This document shows, piece by piece, positions 1 to 7,699 of a DNA stretch of 38,572 bases (positions within the stretch are counted from its first letter, which is position 1; the number at the start of each line of letters is the position of its first letter). The translations under genes were made by a program, and so were the position numbers. The notes beneath the pieces were generated by a model. It ran no database searches. It saw only the letters and a program-made list of their open reading frames with translations, and was not told where the DNA came from. Origin of the DNA: Opitutus sp. GAS368 (lineage in GTDB: Bacteria; Verrucomicrobiota; Verrucomicrobiia; Chthoniobacterales; Chthoniobacteraceae); contig CALQFT020000013.1 in NCBI GenBank assembly GCA_943329925.2, positions 1 through 38,572 on the forward strand, read 5' to 3'.

Positions 1-1497
1 GCGCTGTGCGGCGGCACATTTGGATTGATGGGTGGGTGGCTGATCGATCGTTTTGGTCGTAAGCGCATCATGGCGGCCAGCATTTTTCTGTATGCATTCT
101 CGCCGTTTGCGGCGGCGTTCTCGACCAGCCTCGCAAGCTTTGTCTTCTTCCGTAGTCTCACCTTCGTTGGCGTGTGCATTGAGTTTATCGCAGCCATTAC
201 GTGGTTGGCGGAGTTGTTTGAAGACCCGAAACAGCGCCAATTTGCACTTGGATTTACGCAAGCGTTCGCCTCATTAGGCGGTATTCTGGTGACCGCATTA
301 AATGGTTGGATTGTAATACACTCAAACGAATTTACAGCGTTACCCATCCCCGATATTTTCAATGCCCATGCCTCATGGCGGTACACGCTAATGACTGGCA
401 TTTTGCCCGCGCTTCCTATCGCTCTGCTGCTGCCGTTTGTGCCCGAGTCTCGCGTCTGGCTGGATCGCCGTGCCTCGGACTCGTTCGCTCGACCCAGTCT
501 GGCGGGTTTGTTTACTCCGGAACTGCGCCGTACGACTTTGGTCACGGCGGCTCTGTCGGCGTGTGCTTACGCCGCAGCTTTTGGGGCTTTGCAACTCACA
601 CCGCTACGGATCATTCCTGGCGTGCCGGAACTCGCTGAGCAGCGTGCGCTTCTCAAGCCGCTTCAGGACGAGGCGAGGACGATCAACGTCGGTATTCTGG
701 AACTTGATCCAGCTTTGAAGGCGGGTTACGGCACGGTCCCGGGGCTGCGCGAATTAGCGGCAAAACGAGCCAAGAATCGTATTGCGTTCAGAGCGGCGCT
801 CAGGGCTGATGACAAAGCGCGGGCAGCGGAACTTGGTGCCGAATTCAAGGCACTAGGCGAGGCATTAGATCAACTCACCAGCACGGCCCCTGATGCGAAG
901 AAGAGCCTTGTAGATCGGGAAAAGCTGCTCAAACAACTCGGCGACAACCGGGAGAAACAGGAGACGCCGGATAAGGCGATTAAGGCACGGGGTAATGCCG
1001 CCCAGCTTTGGCAGGAGATGGGTGGTTTGATCGGCCGGATTTTACTCGCGATCCTAGTGGTTCTCGCAGTAACGCGCCGCAGGTTGCTCCGGATTTTTCT
1101 CATCCCGGGATTGCTTGCGGTTCCGCTGACATACTTCTCACTCTATCACACCGGAGGTGCTGGATTAAACTGGGCCATAGCAGTTTGTGGTCTTTTGGTG
1201 GTCGCGCAGTTCTCCTACTTCGGTGAGTTTCTGCCCAAGGTTTTTCCCGTGCATTTGCGCGGCACGGGTGGTTCCTTTGCGACAAACGTGGGGGGCCGTA
1301 TGATTGGGACTTCCGCGGCTTTTCTAACAACCAACATTCTGGCGCCGCTCATGCCCGGCGTTTCCACTTTCGACAAAGTGGCTTTTGCGGCCGGCGTAGT
1401 TGGCACAACGGTTTTTGCCATTGGATTTGCGCTGAGCTTTCTCCTTCCTGAGCCGACAGTCGAAAAGGCGGTGGAGCCTGCTCGCCTCGTACATTGA
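1..1497 (+). CDS. MFS transporter, 5' end outside window
   Basis: Major facilitator superfamily transporter, probably the exporter or importer for the product of the operon it opens. The reading frame is open from base 1, so the first helix and true start lie to the left. The MFS motif A between helices 2 and 3 is visible (GGWLIDRFGRKR, about 30-65 bp in). Hydrophobic helices follow, and 'FVPESRVWL' sits after the first six. Between helices 7 and 8 (about residues 200-335 of the visible part) there is a long hydrophilic, Lys/Glu/Ala-rich, probably helical segment that ordinary MFS proteins lack; by topology it should be periplasmic. The protein ends with three or four further helices. The next gene starts 46 bases downstream on the same strand. 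The family call is solid. The substrate is unknown. Confidence 0.85.
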   Translation, partial: ALCGGTFGLMGGWLIDRFGRKRIMAASIFLYAFSPFAAAFSTSLASFVFFRSLTFVGVCIEFIAAITWLAELFEDPKQRQFALGFTQAFASLGGILVTALNGWIVIHSNEFTALPIPDIFNAHASWRYTLMTGILPALPIALLLPFVPESRVWLDRRASDSFARPSLAGLFTPELRRTTLVTAALSACAYAAAFGALQLTPLRIIPGVPELAEQRALLKPLQDEARTINVGILELDPALKAGYGTVPGLRELAAKRAKNRIAFRAALRADDKARAAELGAEFKALGEALDQLTSTAPDAKKSLVDREKLLKQLGDNREKQETPDKAIKARGNAAQLWQEMGGLIGRILLAILVVLAVTRRRLLRIFLIPGLLAVPLTYFSLYHTGGAGLNWAIAVCGLLVVAQFSYFGEFLPKVFPVHLRGTGGSFATNVGGRMIGTSAAFLTTNILAPLMPGVSTFDKVAFAAGVVGTTVFAIGFALSFLLPEPTVEKAVEPARLVH

Positions 1498-1543
1498 TAT
1501 CTCCGAGAAAGACCGACTTTTCACAGACTAAAATTTCCTCTTT

Positions 1544-2614
1544 ATGACAGCCCCTACTCCCGAAGCAGCACACGAAGCGCTTGAATCACACCTGCGAGAA
1601 ATTGTTCAGTGGCATTTTAACCCAGAAACCGGCTCTCCATTTTGGCTGAACTGGGCTGCCAAAGCAGGCTGGGATCCCAGAGCTGAAATCAAAACGGTGG
1701 CGGATTTGCAAAAGTTTCCGCATTTTGAAGATGAATGGCTTCGTGATCTGCAGCCGGAAGTTTGGGTTCCAAAAGCATTTGCTGGACGCCCATTCAACAT
1801 CTTTGAGACCGGCGGCACTACTGGAATGCCCAAGCAGCGCATCGGTTGGGAGGACTACAAGGTGGATTACAGCGAGTTCAGCGATAAGATCAGCGACGAG
1901 CATTTTCCCCGTAATCATTACTGGCTGATGATGGGGCCCACTGGTCCGCGTCGTTTGCGTCTCGCCATCGAGCATCTTGCCAATGTGCGGGGCTCTTCGT
2001 GCTATTTTATCGATCTCGATCCCCGTTGGGTGAAGCGTCTGATTACTAACAAACATTTTGATCAGGCCAAGGCCTACATGGAGCATGTGGTTGATCAGGC
2101 CGCTAACATCTTAAAACATCGCAAGGTCAGCGGCTTGTTTACCACGCCAAAGCTCCTCGAAGCGCTGGCTGAACGAGTGAACATTTGGGACGCCGGCATC
2201 CGCGGTGTATTCTGCGGCGGTACGACGATGTTGCCGCAGTACACCCGCTTCATTGTGGAGGAGGTCCTCGAGAATCGCATCGGCTTTTATCCCACCTACG
2301 GAAACACCTTAATGGGGCTGGCTGCATCCGTTCCGCTGACTCCCGCAGACCAGTATTCTATTACTTATTACGCTCCGCAACCTCGTGCTATTCTTCGGGT
2401 TGTTGATCCAGAAAATACAGCGACAACCGTGGAGTACGATTCCTGGGGCCGCGTGGAACTCACCACCCTGACGCGTGAATTTTTCATGCCGCGCTTTCTT
2501 GAGCGAGACGAGGCTATTCGGCGCAAACCGCGTGGACAATACGCGTGGGATGGCGTGGCCGAGGTTCGGCCTTTTGGCGCAATGCAGAAGACCATCGTGG
2601 AGGGCGTCTACTAA
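1544..2614 (+). CDS. EhpF-like adenylate-forming enzyme (aryl/acyl-AMP ligase)
   Basis: Predicted to activate a carboxylic acid as its acyl-adenylate. It is 356 residues long, shorter than CoA ligases, like the phenazine-biosynthesis proteins related to EhpF and the LuxE/PaaK branch. The glycine/threonine-rich ATP loop is seen as FETGGTTGMPKQR at residues 88-99, and a GFYPTYGNT segment resembles the A5 region. EhpF, with EhpG, reduces a phenazine dicarboxylate towards griseoluteic acid. The next gene is EhpG-like and overlaps this stop by one base (TAATG), so the two probably work as a carboxylate-reducing pair. Given a chorismate lyase domain in the same operon, a benzoate-type substrate is a reasonable inference. 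There is no carrier-protein domain here. Family call good, substrate unproven. Confidence 0.75.
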   Translation: MTAPTPEAAHEALESHLREIVQWHFNPETGSPFWLNWAAKAGWDPRAEIKTVADLQKFPHFEDEWLRDLQPEVWVPKAFAGRPFNIFETGGTTGMPKQRIGWEDYKVDYSEFSDKISDEHFPRNHYWLMMGPTGPRRLRLAIEHLANVRGSSCYFIDLDPRWVKRLITNKHFDQAKAYMEHVVDQAANILKHRKVSGLFTTPKLLEALAERVNIWDAGIRGVFCGGTTMLPQYTRFIVEEVLENRIGFYPTYGNTLMGLAASVPLTPADQYSITYYAPQPRAILRVVDPENTATTVEYDSWGRVELTTLTREFFMPRFLERDEAIRRKPRGQYAWDGVAEVRPFGAMQKTIVEGVY

Positions 2615-4062
2615 TGGAAGCCTCAGAACTGAACACGCTGCCGCACTTGCCCGCGCTTCGTCGGGGACGGCCCTACGACAGTCTCGAAAAAACTGAGATC
2701 GTTGATCACAGTACGGGCAGGGTCGTGGCTGTGGTGAGCCAAGTGAATGCGGGGATTTTAAAAAAAGATCTCCAGCGCATCGATGAAGGCCGCGCGGCTT
2801 TGCGCAAGTTTTCTGTCGCGGAGCTTATTGAGATTTCAGCCAAGGCCGGCGAGTTGTTTTTGCACGGGACTCTGCCCCTAGGGGACCGCGGCCACACGCA
2901 ATCGGCGGATGATTATGTGCGCACTCTCTCTGGGACCAGCGGGTTGCCTCATGTCATGGTTCGCCGGAACATGGCGAAGATTCACTACGCACTTACCCAC
3001 GTTGGGACAGTGTTGAACGGACTCACGCGCGGACTGCCGATGGAAGTCATTGACCGGGGATATGGTGAGCAGAGCGGAGCGGCGGTTAGTTATTATCCTA
3101 CTACCCAAGCGCTTGGATTGGTGATGCCAAGCAATTCGCCCGCCGTGAACTCGCTTTGGCTTCCTGCCATCGCGCTCAAGACTCCCGTGGTGATTAAGCC
3201 GGGGCGTGAGGAGCCGTGGACTCCTTATCGTCTTATCCAGGCTTTCCTCGCTGCCGGTGCGCCCCCAGAGGCGTTTGGTTTTTATCCGACGGATCACGAG
3301 GGTGCGGGCGAGGTCATGCGTCTGTGCGGGCGGGCCCTGATCTTTGGCGATGCCAATACGGTCGCGCAATACCGTGACAACCCCAAGTTTTCCGTACACG
3401 GCCCGGGCTTTTCTAAAATCCTGCTCGGAGAAGATTGTGTCGAGCAGTGGCCGGAATATATCGAGCTGATGGCGGCCTCTATCGCCGAAAACGGTGGGCG
3501 CTCATGTGTGAACGCCTCGGCTGTAATAGTGCCGCGTTACGGAAAAGAAATAGCCGATGCTCTGGCGAAAATACTCGGTCCGGTGACTCCTTTGCGTTCC
3601 GAGGACGAGGGTGCAAAACTTTCCGGATTTGCGAATCCAAAGATGGCCGACTACATTGATTCAGCCATCGATGATGGACTAAAAGTCAATGGTGCTGAGG
3701 ATGTAACCGCTCGATACCGTAACGGGGAGCGGAAGGTAATTTTTGAAGGCGGCACTTTTCTACGTCCAACTATAGTGCTGTGCGATTCGTTCTCCCATCC
3801 GCTGGCAAATCGTGAGTTTCTTTGCCCGTACGCGAGTGTTGTGGAGGTTCCGCAGAGTGAGATGCTGCGGCAAATCGGAGCGTCTTTGGTGGTCACGGCA
3901 ATTACAAAGGACCCCGCGTTTACATCCCAGCTATTGGATTCTCCGCTTATCGAACGTCTCAATCTAGGGCCGATCTCGACGATGAAAATTTCGTGGGATC
4001 AGCCGCATGAAGGGAACATGTTTGAGTTTCTCTACAAACGGCGTTCGATAGAGCGCGCCTAG
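2614..4062 (+). CDS. EhpG-like aldehyde-dehydrogenase-superfamily reductase
   Basis: Aldehyde dehydrogenase fold protein of 482 residues, likely reducing the acyl-adenylate made by the preceding enzyme to an aldehyde. The start was set at the ATG of the TAATG overlap with the upstream gene; an in-frame ATG 69 bases earlier lies inside that gene and is less likely. Visible features are the nucleotide-binding region (LGLVMPSNSPAVNSLWLPAI, residues 167-186, then PVVIKPGREEPW) and the catalytic cysteine, C298, in NGGRSCVNAS. It resembles LuxC/EhpG-type acyl reductases more than oxidising ALDHs. It is followed after 12 bases by an alcohol dehydrogenase, which could take the aldehyde on to the alcohol. 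Function is inferred from family and position. Confidence 0.75.
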   Translation: MEASELNTLPHLPALRRGRPYDSLEKTEIVDHSTGRVVAVVSQVNAGILKKDLQRIDEGRAALRKFSVAELIEISAKAGELFLHGTLPLGDRGHTQSADDYVRTLSGTSGLPHVMVRRNMAKIHYALTHVGTVLNGLTRGLPMEVIDRGYGEQSGAAVSYYPTTQALGLVMPSNSPAVNSLWLPAIALKTPVVIKPGREEPWTPYRLIQAFLAAGAPPEAFGFYPTDHEGAGEVMRLCGRALIFGDANTVAQYRDNPKFSVHGPGFSKILLGEDCVEQWPEYIELMAASIAENGGRSCVNASAVIVPRYGKEIADALAKILGPVTPLRSEDEGAKLSGFANPKMADYIDSAIDDGLKVNGAEDVTARYRNGERKVIFEGGTFLRPTIVLCDSFSHPLANREFLCPYASVVEVPQSEMLRQIGASLVVTAITKDPAFTSQLLDSPLIERLNLGPISTMKISWDQPHEGNMFEFLYKRRSIERA

Positions 4063-4074
4063 AGCCTTTTTGCC

Positions 4075-5211
4075 ATGCTTCCGTTTGACTACCAACCGCG
4101 TACGAGACTCATCTACGGCGCGGGTACGCTTTCGCGGGTAGGGCAACTGGCGCGCGAATTGGGGGGCTCGCGTGTGCTCGTGGTGACCGATCTTGGAATA
4201 GTAGCCGCCGGGCACGCGGCTCGCGCGCTGGACGCGTTGCGTTCTGAGGGGATCGTCGCAACGATGTTTGATGGGGTGCGCGAAAATCCAGACGCAAGTG
4301 ATGTTGAGCGCTGCGTCGCAGTGGCTCGATCTGGGGACGTTGATTTGTTTGTCGGTCTCGGTGGCGGGAGCGCAATGGACACGGCTAAGGGAGCGAATTT
4401 CGTGCTCACAAACGGTGGAGAAATTGCTGATTACAAAGGGATAGGAAAGGCGCTCAGGCCAATGCTTCCCCTAATCGCCATCCCCACGACGGCGGGTACA
4501 GGAAGCGAATGTCAGTCTTTTGCTCTCATCAGCGATCCTGTCTCACATTTGAAAATGGCCTGCGGCGATCCTAAGGCCGCTGCAAAAGTTGCGCTGTTGG
4601 ATCCCGAGCTCACGCTCTCCCAACCGCCGAGAGTAACCGTCTGCACGGGAATTGATGCACTCGTCCACGCCTTGGAAACCGCGGTGACTAAAAAGCGCGG
4701 CGCCTTGTCCCAGTTGTTTTCGCGAGAGGCATTTCGTTTGTGCATCCATGCGCTGCCGAGGGTTCTATCCGTGCCGGGAGATTTGGCGGCGCGCGGCCAG
4801 ATGCTGCTTGGGGCTGCTTATGCGGGGATTGCGATTGAGAATTCGATGCTGGGTTGCACGCACGCGGCAGCCAATCCCCTAACTGCTAGGTACGGAGTAG
4901 CGCATGGGCAGGCGGTGGGTCTACTCGCGCTGGGCGTGCTTCGCCGCAACTTCCAGAATGCAGCCGCAGCAGACGAGTATCTGGCGCTGGCCCGTCATGC
5001 GGGTATGGATTCCGTGGATGAGTTGCAGACCCATTTTGCGGCGCTCTTGCCTCTTGCGGGTCTGCAAGTCTCGCTCTCAAAACTCGGGGTGATCAGGGAG
5101 TCATTGCCGGAGATGGCGGCTGAAGCAGCGAAGCAATGGACGGCTTCTTTTAATCCAGTGGAATATTCGGTATCGGATTTCGAAAGCCTTTACCAAGAGG
5201 TTCTTGAATGA
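4075..5211 (+). CDS. Iron-containing alcohol dehydrogenase
   Basis: Group III (Fe-type) alcohol dehydrogenase, 378 residues, the usual family length. The N-terminal half carries the NAD(P)-binding GGGSAMDTAK motif. The C-terminal half has the metal-site pattern: Asp in ALLDPELT, then His residues in GIDALVHALE, GCTHAAANPL and VAHGQAVG. The TTAGTGSE motif is also present. In this operon it probably interconverts the aryl aldehyde made by the EhpF/EhpG-like pair and the corresponding benzylic alcohol. Its stop overlaps the next start (ATGA), so the two genes are translationally coupled. Direction and substrate cannot be read from sequence. Confidence 0.85.
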   Translation: MLPFDYQPRTRLIYGAGTLSRVGQLARELGGSRVLVVTDLGIVAAGHAARALDALRSEGIVATMFDGVRENPDASDVERCVAVARSGDVDLFVGLGGGSAMDTAKGANFVLTNGGEIADYKGIGKALRPMLPLIAIPTTAGTGSECQSFALISDPVSHLKMACGDPKAAAKVALLDPELTLSQPPRVTVCTGIDALVHALETAVTKKRGALSQLFSREAFRLCIHALPRVLSVPGDLAARGQMLLGAAYAGIAIENSMLGCTHAAANPLTARYGVAHGQAVGLLALGVLRRNFQNAAAADEYLALARHAGMDSVDELQTHFAALLPLAGLQVSLSKLGVIRESLPEMAAEAAKQWTASFNPVEYSVSDFESLYQEVLE

Positions 5212-6350
5212 GCAATGCACGTTTTATTCGTCAGTTTTCCGGCATGTTGCTCAGCGCCTGTATTCTCGCGTTCGCTCCCGCAGTACACGCGGATTGGTTC
5301 ATGCACCGAGGCGGGCCACAGCTTGCCGGAGTTTCGTCGATGGACGCGGCGGAGTGTCCCAAAGAGGTTTGGAATTTCGCGACAGGAAAGCCGATCAAGG
5401 GCGGGGCTGCCATTGTTGGCGGCAAACTTTTTATTGGAGATGACGCTGGAGTTTTGCACGCGCTGAGTCTCGAAAAGGGCAGAGAAATATGGTCGTTCAA
5501 AACAGAAGGGCCGATAGAGGCCACGCCTCTAGTTCTCGGTGGTCGGGTTATTGTGGGTGCCGGGGATGGCATTCTTTACGCATTGGATTTCGAGACGGGT
5601 GCGCAGGTTTGGACTTACACCACGGGTGATAAGATTATCGGCGGCGCCAACACCGCAAAGAGTCCGGACGGTGCGAATGACTGGATTTTTATCGGGAGTT
5701 ACGACTCACAATTGCATTGTGTGGACGCGGCCACAGGCAAGGCGGTGTGGACATTTGCGGCCGATAATTACATCAACGGAACGCCCGCGGTATTGCCGGG
5801 TGGCGAGCTTATTTTTGGAGGCTGTGATTCTCAATTGCGCATGGTTTCCACGGTCGACGGCAAGCAGTTGCGTCACATTGAGGCCGATGCGTATATTGCT
5901 TCCTCAGTGGCGGTTGCTCCGGATGGAATGGCGTATGTTGGAAATTACGGAAATGTGGTGCTCGGTTTGAATCCAAAGGAGGCAGCAGTTTCTTGGACGT
6001 TTCGCAGTCGGAGTTTTCCTTATTTGTCCAGCGCGGCAGTTGTGGCAGATCGCGTTCTGATAGGGGGTGGGGATAAACGGTTGCACTGTATTGAGCGGCA
6101 GTCCGGGAAGGAGCTTTGGGAATTTACCACTCGCGGCAAAGTTGATGGCTCGCCCGTGGTGTGTGGGGATACTGTGGTGGTGGGAAGTTTTGACGGCCGA
6201 TTGTATGGCGTAGCGCTCGCCGATGGGGTGGAACGCTGGGCATACGACCTTGGCTCGCCGGCAACCGCATCCCCTGCAGTAACGGACGGTTGGATTGTGA
6301 TCGGCACCGAAGACGGAACAGTACACGCACTCAAAGTCCCAAAGAAATAG
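5208..6350 (+). CDS. Exported PQQ-type beta-propeller repeat protein
   Basis: Secreted or periplasmic beta-propeller of 380 residues. A signal peptide ends at about residue 28 (hydrophobic LLSACILAFAP, then AVHA before DWFMHRGGP). The rest is a run of repeats of the PQQ/BamB type, such as 'GVLHALSLEKGREIWSFKT', 'GILYALDFETGAQVWTYTT', 'SQLHCVDAATGKAVWTFAA' and 'KRLHCIERQSGKELWEFTT', giving roughly seven or eight blades. There is no extra catalytic domain of the methanol dehydrogenase type, so a scaffold or binding role is as likely as a true quinoprotein. It overlaps the upstream gene by four bases and a radical SAM gene follows two bases later. A second protein of this kind ends the operon. 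Confidence 0.8.
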   Translation: MSNARFIRQFSGMLLSACILAFAPAVHADWFMHRGGPQLAGVSSMDAAECPKEVWNFATGKPIKGGAAIVGGKLFIGDDAGVLHALSLEKGREIWSFKTEGPIEATPLVLGGRVIVGAGDGILYALDFETGAQVWTYTTGDKIIGGANTAKSPDGANDWIFIGSYDSQLHCVDAATGKAVWTFAADNYINGTPAVLPGGELIFGGCDSQLRMVSTVDGKQLRHIEADAYIASSVAVAPDGMAYVGNYGNVVLGLNPKEAAVSWTFRSRSFPYLSSAAVVADRVLIGGGDKRLHCIERQSGKELWEFTTRGKVDGSPVVCGDTVVVGSFDGRLYGVALADGVERWAYDLGSPATASPAVTDGWIVIGTEDGTVHALKVPKK

Positions 6351-6352
6351 TT

Positions 6353-7699
6353 ATGACCTCTGCCTCTTCGTCAGTACCAACGGCAAACGAAACTCCTGAT
6401 GCGGGCGAAACCACAGCAGGAAATTATTTTGTTTCCAACTATCCGCCCTTTCATTTTTGGGACCCTGGAACGGCGCGTCATCTGGGCGAATTGCTTTCAA
6501 AGCCCGCTGATCCTTTAACCCCTCTGGGTGTTTATTTTCATATTCCATTCTGCCGTAAACGCTGTCATTTCTGCTACTTCCGCGTTTATACGGAGCGTAA
6601 TGCGAGCGAGATTCAGCGTTACTTGGACGCGGGCATCGCGGAGCTAAAGCATTATGCGGCTACTCCTTTTGTCGCTGGGAGGCTTCCCCGCTTCGTATAT
6701 TTTGGAGGGGGAACACCGAGTTATCTGAGCGTAGCGCAACTCAAGTCGCTGAGTGACCGAATGAAGGAAATTCTGCCTTGGGAGCAGGCGGAGGAAGTGA
6801 CGTTTGAAGCGGAACCGGGAACCTTAAACGAAGGGAAACTAAGGGCGATTCGGGAGATGGGGGTGACCCGTTTAAGTTTGGGCGTTGAAAACTTCGATTC
6901 CCATATTTTGGAAATCAACGGGAGAGCGCATCGGGCCGACGAAATTCACCGCGCTTATGGTGCCGCGCGGGCGGCGGGTTTTCCGCAGATAAATATCGAT
7001 TTGATCTCCGGAATGGTCGAAGAGACTGAAGAGAATTGGCGTGAGAATGTGCGGAAGCTTATCGCGATGGAGCCAGATTGCGTGACGATTTATCAGATGG
7101 AAGTGCCCTACAACACGGGCATTTTCAAACAGATGAAAGCAGAGGGAAAGCTTGTTGCCCCAGTGGCGAATTGGGCGACCAAGCGCGCCTGGGCGGGCTA
7201 CGCGTTTGCTGAACTAGAGAAGGCCGGATACACCGTCACGAGTGGTTACACTGCGGTGCGGAATCCCGATCGCACAAAGTTCGTATACCGGGATTCTTTG
7301 TGGAAGGGCGCTGATCTAATCGGCGCGGGCGTCTCGGCGTTTTCACATCTTGGAGGGGTGCACTTTCAAAATATCACCGAGATAGAACAGTACATCGAGA
7401 CCACTGAACGGGGTGAGTTTCCGGTGTTGCGTGCCATGGCGACCACGCCCGAGGAGCGGATGATTCGCGAGTTAATTTTGCAAATGAAACTCGGCCGGGT
7501 ATCGGCGGAGTATTTTCAGCAGAAGTTTAGCGAGGACATTCATGTGCGCTTTGAATTGAATTGGAACGACTTAATCGCACAGGGGTTGGGGAGGTGGCAC
7601 GGCGGCTTCTTTGAGTTAACCCGCGAGGCACTCCTGAAAGTCGACTCGTTATTGCACGCCTTTTTCCTGCCACAACATCAGAACTCTCGTTACGTATGA
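6353..7699 (+). CDS. HemN/HemW-like radical SAM enzyme
   Basis: Radical SAM protein of 448 residues of the coproporphyrinogen III oxidase-like group. The cluster motif is FCRKRCHFCYF (CX3CX2C), preceded by GVYFHIP. YFGGGTPSYLS, FEAEPGTL and RLSLGVENFD follow in the HemN/HemW order. The C-terminus has a HemN_C-like region ending in 'FELTREALLKVDSLLHAFF'. The fourth cysteine that follows the motif in true HemN (FCxC) is absent, which argues against a heme-biosynthesis role and fits HemW, heme-degrading or tailoring subgroups. The ATG at 6353 was chosen because it lies just after the upstream stop; an earlier in-frame ATG is inside that gene. Its role in this operon is unknown; modification of the aromatic product is possible. 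Confidence 0.8.
   Translation: MTSASSSVPTANETPDAGETTAGNYFVSNYPPFHFWDPGTARHLGELLSKPADPLTPLGVYFHIPFCRKRCHFCYFRVYTERNASEIQRYLDAGIAELKHYAATPFVAGRLPRFVYFGGGTPSYLSVAQLKSLSDRMKEILPWEQAEEVTFEAEPGTLNEGKLRAIREMGVTRLSLGVENFDSHILEINGRAHRADEIHRAYGAARAAGFPQINIDLISGMVEETEENWRENVRKLIAMEPDCVTIYQMEVPYNTGIFKQMKAEGKLVAPVANWATKRAWAGYAFAELEKAGYTVTSGYTAVRNPDRTKFVYRDSLWKGADLIGAGVSAFSHLGGVHFQNITEIEQYIETTERGEFPVLRAMATTPEERMIRELILQMKLGRVSAEYFQQKFSEDIHVRFELNWNDLIAQGLGRWHGGFFELTREALLKVDSLLHAFFLPQHQNSRYV

Noticed and set aside
1586-2086. 166-codon minus-strand frame over the EhpF-like gene
   Set aside because: Shadow of a clearly conserved gene; no family resemblance.
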